Of a stretch of 64,000 bases of DNA, positions 25,683 to 34,412 are shown piece after piece. The first letter of the stretch is position 1. Every line of letters starts with the position of its first letter. The notes beneath the pieces are model-generated. The model saw only the letters and a list, made by a program, of their open reading frames with translations. It was not told the DNA's origin and did not search any database. Origin of the DNA: an uncultured Clostridia bacterium. GTDB lineage: Bacteria > Bacillota > Clostridia > Christensenellales > Christensenellaceae. The DNA lies in contig CALVMT010000091.1 of the NCBI GenBank assembly GCA_944347775.1, forward strand, positions 1-64,000. The letters are read 5' to 3'. Position numbers and translations under genes: made by a program.

Positions 25683-27049
25683 AAAATCAACAAAGATTTA
25701 GAACGAATATGCGTTTTTCCTTGGGATTTTTTGTTTTGCTTTTTATTGTCTTGATTGTTTATATGGGTTATTCTGTAATAAAAAACGGAACAACATGGTA
25801 TGCGACACCATATAATCCTCGAATTGCAAATGCCAGAAAAAATATCAACGGAGGAACGATATACGATCGTAATGGAATTGCTCTTGCCTGGAGCGAAGGA
25901 ACAACGAGAAAATATCATCAAACACAGAGTATTCGCAGAGCATGTTCTCATGTTGTTGGAGATATCTATGGGAAAACCATTGGTGCAGAAACAACTTTTG
26001 CAAAATATTTGTATGGTTTAGATAGCAATATATCAGTATTATTAGATCAAATTTTGTCCGGTGAAGAGGCAGGAGGACAAGGGCAGGATATTACACTGAC
26101 AATAGATGCACAGTTAAGTGATTATATTTATAAAAAAATGGATGGGCGCAGAGGTTCGGTGGTCGTTTTAAATTATAGAACTGGAGAAATTTTGGCCAGT
26201 GTAAGTATATTGACTTTTGATCCCAATACTGTAAATACAGACGAATTGGAAGAATCCGCATTGGTAGATCGTGCAACAATGGGAAGATATCCTCCAGGAT
26301 CAATTATGAAAATCGTAACGGCTTCTGCAGCAGTAGATCAGGGATTAGATTTGACATATACGTGCACTGGCAGCGATACCATCGGAGGGCAGCTTGTGAC
26401 GTGCACAAAAGAACATGGTACACAAAACCTGGAAGAGGCGTTTGTTAATTCGTGTAATACCTATTTTGCAAATTTATCGGTGAAGTTGGGTGGTAGTACG
26501 CTGAAAAAGCAAGCTGAAAAATTTAGCTTTAATCGTACTTTTGATTATAGTGATATTACGCTGTATCGAAGTAATTTTGAAATTTCTTCTGAACTAGGGG
26601 ATATTGCCTGGGCGGGTATTGGCCAATATAATGATCTGATTACGCCAATGCACGCGGCTTTAATGGCAGCAACGATAGCGAATAATGGCGTCATGCCCGA
26701 ACCTAAGTTGCTTAAAGAAGTGGGTGGAAGCGGGCTTTCGAGATGGAGCAATGGAAAATCAGTTAAAGTATTATCTGAAAAAACAGCTTCAATAATAAAA
26801 AATATGATGGGAAAAGTAGTGCAAAGTGGAACAGGAACTTCCGCCGGAATTAGCGGTGCGGCAGTATATGGGAAAACAGGGACAGCAGAGTATATGGAAG
26901 ACGGAGAAATTAAAAATCATTCTTGGTTTGTAGGATTCATGAATGAAGAACATCCATATGCCTTGGCCGTATTGTTTGAAGGAGCAGGATATGGATCTGC
27001 TTACGCAGCACCGGTTGCGGCAGATATCTTTGAATATTTATTGGGATGA
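25679..27049 (+). CDS. Class B penicillin-binding protein (SEDS partner transpeptidase)
   Basis: The 456-residue protein has one N-terminal membrane helix (about 12-33). A reduced pedestal contains GGTIYDRNGIALA. The transpeptidase domain follows with S-x-x-K as SIMK at 208-211, S-x-N as SCN at 258-260, and KTG at 399-401. It is a short class B PBP, close in length to the PbpA/SpoVD-like group of Clostridia, and lacks C-terminal PASTA repeats. It cross-links the glycan strands made by the overlapping upstream SEDS protein. The operon continues to uvrC ten bases downstream. Confidence 0.93.
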   Translation: MKNQQRFRTNMRFSLGFFVLLFIVLIVYMGYSVIKNGTTWYATPYNPRIANARKNINGGTIYDRNGIALAWSEGTTRKYHQTQSIRRACSHVVGDIYGKTIGAETTFAKYLYGLDSNISVLLDQILSGEEAGGQGQDITLTIDAQLSDYIYKKMDGRRGSVVVLNYRTGEILASVSILTFDPNTVNTDELEESALVDRATMGRYPPGSIMKIVTASAAVDQGLDLTYTCTGSDTIGGQLVTCTKEHGTQNLEEAFVNSCNTYFANLSVKLGGSTLKKQAEKFSFNRTFDYSDITLYRSNFEISSELGDIAWAGIGQYNDLITPMHAALMAATIANNGVMPEPKLLKEVGGSGLSRWSNGKSVKVLSEKTASIIKNMMGKVVQSGTGTSAGISGAAVYGKTGTAEYMEDGEIKNHSWFVGFMNEEHPYALAVLFEGAGYGSAYAAPVAADIFEYLLG

Positions 27050-27059
27050 GACGTGAAAA

Positions 27060-28895
27060 ATGAAGCTCTATAGCAGTGTTGTTGAGGAAAAACTAAAAAC
27101 ATTACCAAATGAGCCTGGCGTATATTTGATGCGGGATGCGCATGGGACAGTGATCTATGTAGGGAAAGCTCGTGTGCTCAAAAATCGTGTACGGCAGTAT
27201 TTTGGTGTAGGCGCGCAAAAAAATTCCAAAACGGCTGCTATGGTTAGTCAGATTTCTGATTTTGAATATATTATTACAGATAGCGAAAAAGAAGCATTGA
27301 TATTAGAATGTAATTTGATTAAAGAATATCAGCCTCATTATAATATTTTGTTAAAAGATGGAAAGCATTATCCATACGCTAAAGTAAATCTCAAAAAAGA
27401 CTATCCGATAATTGAAATTGTGCGTAAAGTTGAGCGCGATGGAGCGAAATATTTCGGTCCATATTTGGAAGCGTATTCTATTAGAGAAATGTTGGATGCC
27501 ATCTATAAGCTTTTTCCTCTGCGAAGCTGTAAAAAAGAAATAGAACAAAACGGCCGTAAAGAACGCCCTTGTTTAAATTATCAAATGGGAAGATGCCTTG
27601 GCCCATGTGCTCATAAAGTGACGAAAGATGAATATCGTAAAACAGTTGATGGTGTTTTAGAATTTTTATCTGGAGATTACAGGCGCCTTGAAGATCAGTT
27701 GAAGAAAGAAATGAATGCAGCTTCTGCGAAAATGGATTATGAAAAAGCAGCCGTCTTTCGTGATAAGCTACGTATTTTAGAAAAAATAAAACAAAAGCAG
27801 GAAGCGGGTTTTCCAGATTTGAGAGATCGCGATATTTTTGCAGCAGTATTAGGAGAAAAATACGGAGTTGTACAAACTTTTCTTGTCAGAAAAGGGAAAA
27901 TTACGGGAGCCAGGAGATTTTTTATGGAACAGCCTGGAAGCGCAGAAGAGCTAATAGGAGGGTTTTTAAAACAATACTATGTTGAAGGTGCTTTTATTCC
28001 TAAACGTATTTATATGAATGTTTTACCGGAGGATCATATCTTGTTAGCTGAATGGTTGACGGATATGAGCGGACGAAAAACGGAAATTATTCTGCCTAAA
28101 CGAGGAGAACATAAAAGACTAGTTGATATGGCTGAAAGAAATGCGCGGGAAGCATTGAAACGTAAGGAACAGAGTGAAATCCGAGCTTATCAGCGCAGCA
28201 TCGGCGCTGCTCAAAAATTGGGCGAGATTCTGGGAATCGGATATATTAAACGTATGGAATGCTATGATATCTCAAATACTCAAGGAACGGATTCCGTTGC
28301 CTCCATGGTTGTTTTTATTGATGGGAAACCAAATAAAAAAGAATATCGCCGCTTTCGAATTAAAACAGTAAAGGGAGCTAATGACTTCGCATCGATGGCA
28401 GAAGCTTTAGAAAGAAGAATAAGAGAGGGATTCCAGGCTGAGGATAAAGAGCATGGCTTTGGAGCTGTTCCAGATTTAATTGTAGTAGATGGAGGGAAAG
28501 GTCAACTGAGCAGTGCTGTTTCCACATTAGAGTCATTGGGTATGGAAGATATTCATATTGTAGGTTTGGCCAAACGTGAAGAAGAAATTTTTGTTCCTGG
28601 TATGGAAAATAGTATTATTTTAGCCAAAAACTCCCCAGAGTTAGGTCTGATTACAGCTATACGAGATGAAGCTCATCGTTTTGCGATCACTTACCATCGT
28701 TCGCTTCGAGAAAAAAGAACAATTGCTTCAGAGTTGGATAAGATAAAGGGTATCGGACCCAAACGAAAGCAAGCTCTGTTGCAAAAATTTGGTGATATAG
28801 AGTCGATCCGCAATGCAAGTATTGATGAACTGGCGGCGACACCAGGTGTGGATGTTGCTACTGCTCGAGAAATATATAAATATTTTATGCAATAA
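27060..28895 (+). CDS. uvrC: Excinuclease ABC subunit C
   Basis: The 611-residue protein has full family length. The N-terminal GIY-YIG nuclease occupies about residues 15-95 (PGVYLMRD...VIYVGKA). A Cys cluster follows (RPCLNYQMGRCLGPC). The UVR domain is at about 200-235 (MDYEKAAVFRDKLRILE). The RNase-H-like endonuclease half has MECYDISNTQGTDSVASMVVF and VVDGGKGQLSSA. Two helix-hairpin-helix units close the protein (IKGIGPKRKQALL, ATPGVDVATAREI). UvrC makes the two incisions of nucleotide excision repair with UvrAB. It is the last gene of the run that starts at 21991. Confidence 0.97.
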   Translation: MKLYSSVVEEKLKTLPNEPGVYLMRDAHGTVIYVGKARVLKNRVRQYFGVGAQKNSKTAAMVSQISDFEYIITDSEKEALILECNLIKEYQPHYNILLKDGKHYPYAKVNLKKDYPIIEIVRKVERDGAKYFGPYLEAYSIREMLDAIYKLFPLRSCKKEIEQNGRKERPCLNYQMGRCLGPCAHKVTKDEYRKTVDGVLEFLSGDYRRLEDQLKKEMNAASAKMDYEKAAVFRDKLRILEKIKQKQEAGFPDLRDRDIFAAVLGEKYGVVQTFLVRKGKITGARRFFMEQPGSAEELIGGFLKQYYVEGAFIPKRIYMNVLPEDHILLAEWLTDMSGRKTEIILPKRGEHKRLVDMAERNAREALKRKEQSEIRAYQRSIGAAQKLGEILGIGYIKRMECYDISNTQGTDSVASMVVFIDGKPNKKEYRRFRIKTVKGANDFASMAEALERRIREGFQAEDKEHGFGAVPDLIVVDGGKGQLSSAVSTLESLGMEDIHIVGLAKREEEIFVPGMENSIILAKNSPELGLITAIRDEAHRFAITYHRSLREKRTIASELDKIKGIGPKRKQALLQKFGDIESIRNASIDELAATPGVDVATAREIYKYFMQ

Positions 28896-28920
28896 AAATA
28901 TGTAATATAAAAAATGATGC

Positions 28921-28949
28921 TTTACTTTAATTAGGGTGTGTGCTATGAT
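28921..28949 (+). promoter_or_regulatory. Promoter of the aromatic amino acid operon
   Basis: TTTACT (28921-28926), a 17-base spacer and an extended -10 TGCTATGAT (28942-28949) precede the leader. Transcription should start near 28956, giving a leader of about 200 bases before aroF. The spacing is optimal and the -35 matches four of six consensus bases. Confidence 0.6.
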
Positions 28950-28981
28950 ATACTCATAGAAATATAGAAGGTTGAGTCTGT

Positions 28982-29089
28982 ATGAAAAATATAATATCTT
29001 TTGCAGCTGGATATGTTTATTATTACTTTTACTTTATTATGCATAAAGTAAAAGTGATTTTTGCTGCAAAAAATGGGTTATATGCATAA
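28982..29089 (+). CDS. 35-residue aromatic-rich leader peptide of the aro operon
   Basis: ATG 28982 opens a 35-codon frame ending in TAA 29087-29089, with AGAAGGTTGAG nine or so bases upstream. Residues 11-18 are YVYYYFYF, and the whole peptide has six Tyr and four Phe but no Trp. The operon behind it makes chorismate, Tyr and Phe but contains no trp gene. The Tyr/Phe codons (29012-29035) overlap the first arm of a 13-bp hairpin, and the stop codon lies 18 bases before an intrinsic terminator. This is the arrangement of pheL- or trpL-type attenuation peptides. I have not seen this leader described. Expression of the peptide is inferred. Confidence 0.82.
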   Translation: MKNIISFAAGYVYYYFYFIMHKVKVIFAAKNGLYA

Positions 29090-29141
29090 AAATTAAGTTA
29101 AGGCATAAAGCTTCGCAGTGAAATCACTGGGAAGCTTTTTT
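29025..29141 (+). promoter_or_regulatory. Transcription attenuator: pause hairpin, antiterminator and terminator
   Basis: Three structures compete. (1) ACTTTTACTTTAT (29025-29037) pairs with ATAAAGTAAAAGT (29043-29055), loop of five. (2) AGTGATTT (29053-29060) pairs with AAATCACT (29121-29128), extended by CTGC (29064-29067) with GCAG (29115-29118). (3) AAAGCTTC-x-CAGTG (29107-29120) pairs with CACTG-x-GAAGCTTT (29125-29138), followed by TTTTTT to 29141. Structure 2 excludes both 1 and 3. A ribosome stalled at the Tyr/Phe codons would cover the first arm of 1 and favour 2, allowing read-through into aroF. The aroF ribosome site GGAGGAG follows at once. Confidence 0.82.
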
Positions 29142-29159
29142 AGTACGGAGGAGAAGATT

Positions 29160-30164
29160 ATGATCGCAGTATTGAAGCCGGGTGTATCTAAACAGCAAAT
29201 GGAAAATCTCATTATGTGGTTTAAAGGCAGAGGCCTCGATGTCCATATTTCCGAAGGAAAATATCAAACGGTACTTGGGCTGATTGGGGATACTAGTAAA
29301 GTTGACATTGATTTACTAAATGGTCTAGAAATTATAGAATCTGTAAAGCGAATTTCTGATCCGTTTAAAAGCGCAAATCGAAAATTTCATCCGGATGATA
29401 CAATTATAGATGTTTCCGGATATAAAATCGGTGGGGGTAATTTTCAATTTATTGCAGGACCATGTTCCGTCGAAAATCATGATCAAATTTTAGAGGTTGC
29501 ACAAGGAGTAAAAAATGCCGGAGCCAATTTACTGCGTGGCGGAGCATTTAAACCTCGGACTTCTCCTTATGATTTCCAGGGATTAAAAGGAGAGGGTATT
29601 GAGCTGCTCCTGGAGGCTAAACAAAAAACCGGTATGCCTATTGTTACAGAAATCATGAATATTAATAACTTGGATTTATATGAACAAGTGGATGTAATTC
29701 AGGTCGGGGCGCGTAATATGCAAAATTTTGATTTGCTTAAAGAATTAGGACATACCGGTAAAGTGATATTACTTAAACGAGGTCTGGCAAATACAATGAA
29801 AGAGCTGTTAATGAGTGCGGAATATATCATGGCCGGGGGAAATGAACAGATTATTCTATGTGAAAGAGGAATACGGACTTTCGAAACTTATACGAGGAAT
29901 ACTCTAGATTTAGCAGCCGTACCGATGTTGAAAGAATTGACTCATTTGCCGGTAATTGTAGATCCTAGCCATGCTACAGGAATGGCAAGATTGGTTAAAC
30001 CAATGGCGATGGCAGCTGCGGCGGCGGGTGCAGATGGATTAATGATTGAGGTGCATAATGATCCGAAGAATGCACTGTGTGACGGAGCTCAATCTGTTAC
30101 ACCACAGGAATTTGCTGATATCGCAAATCGTGTGAGAAAGATTCGAGAGGTAATACAGCAATGA
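29160..30164 (+). CDS. aroF: 3-deoxy-7-phosphoheptulonate synthase (type I-beta, regulated form)
   Basis: The start is ATG 29160 after GGAGGAG. The frame is open upstream to 29118 but that would begin inside the terminator. The 334-residue protein has an N-terminal ferredoxin-like regulatory domain (about 1-70, MIAVLKPGVSKQQMENLIMW). The barrel carries FIAGPCSVENHDQ, LLRGGAFKPRTSPYDFQG, QVGARNMQNFDLL, LLKRGLANTMKE and VDPSHATGMARL. It condenses PEP and erythrose 4-phosphate in the first shikimate step. Enzymes with this N-terminal domain, such as that of Thermotoga, are inhibited by Tyr or Phe, which fits control by an aromatic leader. It overlaps tyrA by ATGA. Confidence 0.95.
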   Translation: MIAVLKPGVSKQQMENLIMWFKGRGLDVHISEGKYQTVLGLIGDTSKVDIDLLNGLEIIESVKRISDPFKSANRKFHPDDTIIDVSGYKIGGGNFQFIAGPCSVENHDQILEVAQGVKNAGANLLRGGAFKPRTSPYDFQGLKGEGIELLLEAKQKTGMPIVTEIMNINNLDLYEQVDVIQVGARNMQNFDLLKELGHTGKVILLKRGLANTMKELLMSAEYIMAGGNEQIILCERGIRTFETYTRNTLDLAAVPMLKELTHLPVIVDPSHATGMARLVKPMAMAAAAAGADGLMIEVHNDPKNALCDGAQSVTPQEFADIANRVRKIREVIQQ

Positions 30165-31003
30165 TGAAAGTTGGAATTGTAGGGTTAGGTTTGATTGGAG
30201 GATCTCTGGCTAAGGCTTATAAGCAAAATGGAAATGCGCAAATTTATGGCTATGATATTGATGAGGGAACGATGCTTTTGGCAGAAACATCAGAAGTAAT
30301 TGACGGTACATTAGATGAACGAACATTACCCGAATGTGATCTTTTGTTGATTGCTTTATATCCCCAGGCAGCTATTGAATTTTTGCGCGAAAATGCACCG
30401 ATTATAGCCAAAAAAACCCTTGTTATTGATTGCTGCGGTGTAAAAAGAGTAGTATGTGACGCTTGTTTTCCTATTGCAAATCAATACGGATTTACTTTTG
30501 TTGGTGGGCACCCAATGGCGGGTACGCAATATTCCGGCTTTGCTAAAAGTAGAGCTAGTTTGTTTAAGGGGGCATCGATGATTTTAGTTCCGCCTGTATT
30601 TGACAATATCGAATTATTGGATTGGGCAAAACAAAAATTAGAACCATTGGAATTTGGACGCGTAGTGATTACGACTGCCGATAAACATGATGAAATGATT
30701 GCTTTTACTTCTCAAATGGCGCATATTGTATCTAATGCTTTTATTAAAAGTCCTACGGCAAAGGAACATAAAGGATATTCAGCTGGGAGTTATAAAGATT
30801 TAACTCGCGTTGCGTGGTTAAATGAAAATATGTGGACAGAACTTTTTTTGGATAATGCCGAAAAATTAATTTATGAAATTGATGTATTTATCCGTTCTTT
30901 AGAAAAATATAAAGATGCCTTAGTGCAAAAAGACGAAAAGACTCTTCGAACTTTGCTTAGAGAGGGGCGTATTTGCAAAGAGGAGGTAGATGGCGGCAGA
31001 TGA
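30161..31003 (+). CDS. tyrA: Prephenate dehydrogenase
   Basis: The 280-residue protein has an N-terminal Rossmann motif VGIVGLGLIGGSLAKAYK (about 3-20). Further on are the prephenate dehydrogenase blocks GGHPMAGTQYSGF (about 112-124) and FTSQMAHIVSNAF (about 184-196), with SYKDLTRVA following. It converts prephenate to 4-hydroxyphenylpyruvate on the way to tyrosine. There is no fused chorismate mutase or C-terminal ACT domain. The start overlaps the aroF stop and its own stop overlaps the aroB start (ATGA at both), so the three genes are translationally coupled. Confidence 0.94.
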   Translation: MMKVGIVGLGLIGGSLAKAYKQNGNAQIYGYDIDEGTMLLAETSEVIDGTLDERTLPECDLLLIALYPQAAIEFLRENAPIIAKKTLVIDCCGVKRVVCDACFPIANQYGFTFVGGHPMAGTQYSGFAKSRASLFKGASMILVPPVFDNIELLDWAKQKLEPLEFGRVVITTADKHDEMIAFTSQMAHIVSNAFIKSPTAKEHKGYSAGSYKDLTRVAWLNENMWTELFLDNAEKLIYEIDVFIRSLEKYKDALVQKDEKTLRTLLREGRICKEEVDGGR

Positions 31004-32067
31004 TTACGATACAGGTAAATGCATCTAAAACATACGATGTGCATATTGGTAACGGCCTTTTAGATCAGACTGGGAAATATGCAAGAGAAACAATGGGTGG
31101 AGAAAAAGTCGTTATTGTTACTGATGATATTGTCGATGGGCTATACTTTTCACAGGTAGAAGATTCCATGAAACAATATGGCTATCAAGTTTTAAAGTTT
31201 ATGATTCGCAATGGTGAACAATCGAAAAATACGAAGAACTATATTGCGTTGTTAAATTTTCTTGCACAGCAGAAAGTGACCAGAAGCGACTGTATTGTTG
31301 CATTAGGCGGGGGAGTTCCCGGAGATCTTTCAGGATTTGCAGCAGCGACATATTTACGAGGTATTTCCTATATGCAGATTCCCACAACCTTGCTTGCAAT
31401 GGTTGATTCTTCTGTAGGTGGCAAAACGGCAATAGATCTAGAAACGGGGAAAAATTTAGCAGGTGCATTTTATCAGCCTAATGTTGTGGTATGTGATCCG
31501 CAAACGCTAAATTCCTTACCTGATCATGTATTTGCTGATGGATGTGCAGAAGTAATCAAATATGGCGTAATATTAGATGAAGAATTGTTTTATTGGCTAA
31601 GATCCCCAATTATTCCTCAGATTGAACGCATAATTGCCAGATGTGTGAAAATTAAAAGAGACATTGTTATGCAGGATGAACACGATCACGGGGTAAGGCA
31701 ATTGCTTAATTTTGGCCATACCATTGGACATGCAATTGAAGCAAATAGTAATTTTACGGTTTCGCATGGCAGTGGAGTTGCAATTGGTATGTGTATAGCT
31801 GCTAAAATTTCTGTGTCGAAAGGGCTGTGTGTAAAGCAATGTGCGGAAGAAATTGAAGAACTAATATGTGCTTATCATTTGCCTGTACGAACAGGATTTA
31901 CAGCACAACAACTTTGTTTATCAGCGTTATCAGATAAAAAACGCAGTGGAAGCAGTATTAATCTTATTTTACCGGAACGCATTGGGTGTTGTGTGATCCG
32001 AAGTATACCGGTTGATGATTTGGAAAAGGTTATTAGTGTGGGGTTAGCAAATGCAGGTCACAATTGA
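31000..32067 (+). CDS. aroB: 3-dehydroquinate synthase
   Basis: The start ATG 31000 overlaps the tyrA TGA. An upstream in-frame ATG at 30973 would overlap tyrA by 31 bases. The 355-residue protein has the NAD-binding and catalytic blocks GGGVPGDLSGFAAATYLRG (about 96-114), PTTLLAMVDSSVGGKTAID (about 119-137), the metal ligands in AEVIKYG, and LLNFGHTIGHAIE (about 230-242). It makes 3-dehydroquinate, the first carbocycle of the pathway. It overlaps aroA by 17 bases. Confidence 0.96.
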   Translation: MITIQVNASKTYDVHIGNGLLDQTGKYARETMGGEKVVIVTDDIVDGLYFSQVEDSMKQYGYQVLKFMIRNGEQSKNTKNYIALLNFLAQQKVTRSDCIVALGGGVPGDLSGFAAATYLRGISYMQIPTTLLAMVDSSVGGKTAIDLETGKNLAGAFYQPNVVVCDPQTLNSLPDHVFADGCAEVIKYGVILDEELFYWLRSPIIPQIERIIARCVKIKRDIVMQDEHDHGVRQLLNFGHTIGHAIEANSNFTVSHGSGVAIGMCIAAKISVSKGLCVKQCAEEIEELICAYHLPVRTGFTAQQLCLSALSDKKRSGSSINLILPERIGCCVIRSIPVDDLEKVISVGLANAGHN

Positions 32068-33319
32068 AAAATCGGAGCTTAATGGTTCAATTAAAGCAAT
32101 TGCATCTAAATCTCATGCGCATCGTTTGTTTATCTGTGCGGCATTATCCGAACAGGAGAGCAAGATATTGTGCAGTGAAACGTCTGAAGATATTGATGCA
32201 ACGCTGGATTGCCTACGTGCGCTTGGCGCAAAAATAACATGTGACGAAGAAGGTTTTATTATCAAGCCAATTTGGGCTGAACTGAATGCAAATAGAACTT
32301 TAAAATGCAGAGAAAGTGGTTCAACCCTGCGCTTTATGTTGCCAATAGTTTGTGCATTAGGAGGCGAAACGAAGTTATACGCAGAGGGACGTTTGCCTCA
32401 ACGTCCTCTTTCTCCGCTTTATGAGCAGCTACAACAGCATGGATGTAATTTAAGTGAACAGGGGAAGATGCCTCTTTTATGTAGAGGAATGTTAGAATAT
32501 GGCAAATATGTATTGCCCGGAAATATATCTTCGCAATTTGTTACCGGTTTATTGTTTGCCCTGCCATTACTGGATGGTGAAAGTGAACTCAAACTCACAG
32601 GTAAAATAGAATCGTTGCCATATATCGAGATGACGTTACAAGCATTAAAACAGGCGGGTATTCGCATAGAACGCTGTAAGCAAACTTTTTATATTCCTGG
32701 GCAGCAAAAGTACAGGGCCAAGCGAGAATGCAGAGTGGAAGGAGATTGGTCCAACGCAGCGTTTTGGTTATGTGCAGGAGCATTACAGGGGAAAGGAATT
32801 TCCTGTGATAATTTATATGAAGATTCTCTGCAAGGAGATAAAGAAATTATTCCATTATTAAATCGTTTTGGAGCAAAAATAGAAAAATTTGATTGTGCAT
32901 ATCGGGTTATGCCGGCAAAACTTCATGGCATAGAGATTGATGCAGCGAATATTCCGGATTTAGTGCCGATACTTAGTGTTGTTGCATGTGGAGCGCATGG
33001 AAAAACAACGATATATCATGCAGAGCGTTTAAGAATTAAGGAAAGTGATCGTTTGCAAACGATATATAATGTTTTGCGGACGCTGGGAGCGGATATAGAG
33101 ATTAAAGAGGATGGCTTTGTTATCCAAGGACATGGTTCTCTGCAAGGGGGAATAGTACAGGCCTATGGAGATCATCGTATTGCCATGATGGCTTCAATTG
33201 CGGCATGCCTATGTGAACAACCTGTAACTATTTGCGGGGCAGAAGCAGTAAACAAGTCGTATCCACGTTTTTTTTCTGATATGCGAATTCTGGGAGCGCA
33301 ATGGAAAGGAGATGCTTAA
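32051..33319 (+). CDS. aroA: 3-phosphoshikimate 1-carboxyvinyltransferase (EPSP synthase)
   Basis: The 422-residue protein has the two-domain EPSPS fold. Landmarks are KSHAHRLFICAAL (about 20-32), the phosphate loop CRESGSTLRFMLP (about 87-99), RPLSPL, SSQFVTGLLFALP (about 161-173), LRIKESDRL (about 330-338) and AYGDHRIAMMASI (about 369-381). The glyphosate-contact glycine-rich loop is not the usual LGNAGTA, so it looks like a class II type enzyme, as in many Firmicutes. It adds the enolpyruvyl group of PEP to shikimate 3-phosphate. Confidence 0.95.
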   Translation: MQVTIEKSELNGSIKAIASKSHAHRLFICAALSEQESKILCSETSEDIDATLDCLRALGAKITCDEEGFIIKPIWAELNANRTLKCRESGSTLRFMLPIVCALGGETKLYAEGRLPQRPLSPLYEQLQQHGCNLSEQGKMPLLCRGMLEYGKYVLPGNISSQFVTGLLFALPLLDGESELKLTGKIESLPYIEMTLQALKQAGIRIERCKQTFYIPGQQKYRAKRECRVEGDWSNAAFWLCAGALQGKGISCDNLYEDSLQGDKEIIPLLNRFGAKIEKFDCAYRVMPAKLHGIEIDAANIPDLVPILSVVACGAHGKTTIYHAERLRIKESDRLQTIYNVLRTLGADIEIKEDGFVIQGHGSLQGGIVQAYGDHRIAMMASIAACLCEQPVTICGAEAVNKSYPRFFSDMRILGAQWKGDA

Positions 33320-34411
33320 ATGGGCTCGATTTATGGAGAAAATATACATATTTCTATTTTTGGCCAGTCGCATTCGCCTGCAATTGGCGTTAGTATAGAT
33401 GGTTTGCCCGCTGGGAAGCTAGTCGATATGCAAAAACTATCAGTTTTTTTATCTCGTCGTGCGCCGGGTAACCATGCTTATTCAACCCAAAGGAAAGAAT
33501 CTGATTTGCCGGAAATTCTGGGAGGAATTATAAATGGAAAGACTTGTGGAGCTCCATTTGCTGCAATTATTCGGAATAAGGATACAAGATCGACAGATTA
33601 TAATAATTTAAAAGACGTTCCAAGGCCGGCTCATGCAGATTATACGGCACAGATGAAATTTGGAGGCGCGCAGGACATAGCGGGAGGAGGGCATTTTTCT
33701 GGAAGACTTACAGCTCCCTTATGTATTGCAGGAGGGATTTGTCTGCAATTACTGGCAGAAGAAGGAATTTATATTGGTGCACATATACAAGAAATTGCTG
33801 GAATTGCGGATAAAAATTTTGATATGATAGAATTGCAACCTTCATTTTTGCAGGAGATACAGAGAAAAGAATTTCCTGTGTTGGATGATGAAAAAGGGCG
33901 GCAGATGCGCGAAATGATTGAGGAGGCTCGGATGCAAGCCGATTCTGTAGGTGGTATTGTAGAATGTGTTGTTATTGGCGCACCGGCTGGGCTTGGAGAT
34001 CCAATGTTTTTGGGTATGGAAAATCGCTTTGCAGCAATTATTTTTGGTATTCCGGCAGTTAAGGGATTAGAATTTGGTAATGGTTTTTTATGTACGCGAT
34101 TGCGTGGTTCTCAAAATAATGATGAGTATGCGATTCGAAACGGAGTAGTATGCACGAAAACCAATCGGCATGGGGGAATATTAGGAGGAATCACATCTGG
34201 AATGCCGATTGTATTTCGAGTAGCATTTAAACCGACACCGTCTATTGGTAAAGAACAGCAGAGTATTAGCATGAACAGACATGTTGAGACAAAATTGGTC
34301 ATTCAAGGAAGGCACGATCCATGTATTGTGCCAAGAGCTGTGCCATGCGTAGAAGCAGCGGCCGCGATTGCTGTTTATGATGCATTTTTGAGTTATAAAA
34401 AGGAGAGATAA
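33320..34411 (+). CDS. aroC: Chorismate synthase
   Basis: The 363-residue protein starts directly after the aroA stop. It has the chorismate synthase signatures FGQSHSPAIGVSIDGLPAG (about 14-32), RPAHADYT near 94, GGAQDIAGGGHFSGRLTAP (about 111-129), and toward the C-terminus GGITSGMPI and RHDPCIVPRAVPCVEA. It uses reduced FMN to form chorismate from EPSP. The His residues in GQSHS and in RHDPC, which are needed for FMN reduction and proton transfer, are present. Confidence 0.96.
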   Translation: MGSIYGENIHISIFGQSHSPAIGVSIDGLPAGKLVDMQKLSVFLSRRAPGNHAYSTQRKESDLPEILGGIINGKTCGAPFAAIIRNKDTRSTDYNNLKDVPRPAHADYTAQMKFGGAQDIAGGGHFSGRLTAPLCIAGGICLQLLAEEGIYIGAHIQEIAGIADKNFDMIELQPSFLQEIQRKEFPVLDDEKGRQMREMIEEARMQADSVGGIVECVVIGAPAGLGDPMFLGMENRFAAIIFGIPAVKGLEFGNGFLCTRLRGSQNNDEYAIRNGVVCTKTNRHGGILGGITSGMPIVFRVAFKPTPSIGKEQQSISMNRHVETKLVIQGRHDPCIVPRAVPCVEAAAAIAVYDAFLSYKKER

Positions 34412-34412
34412 G

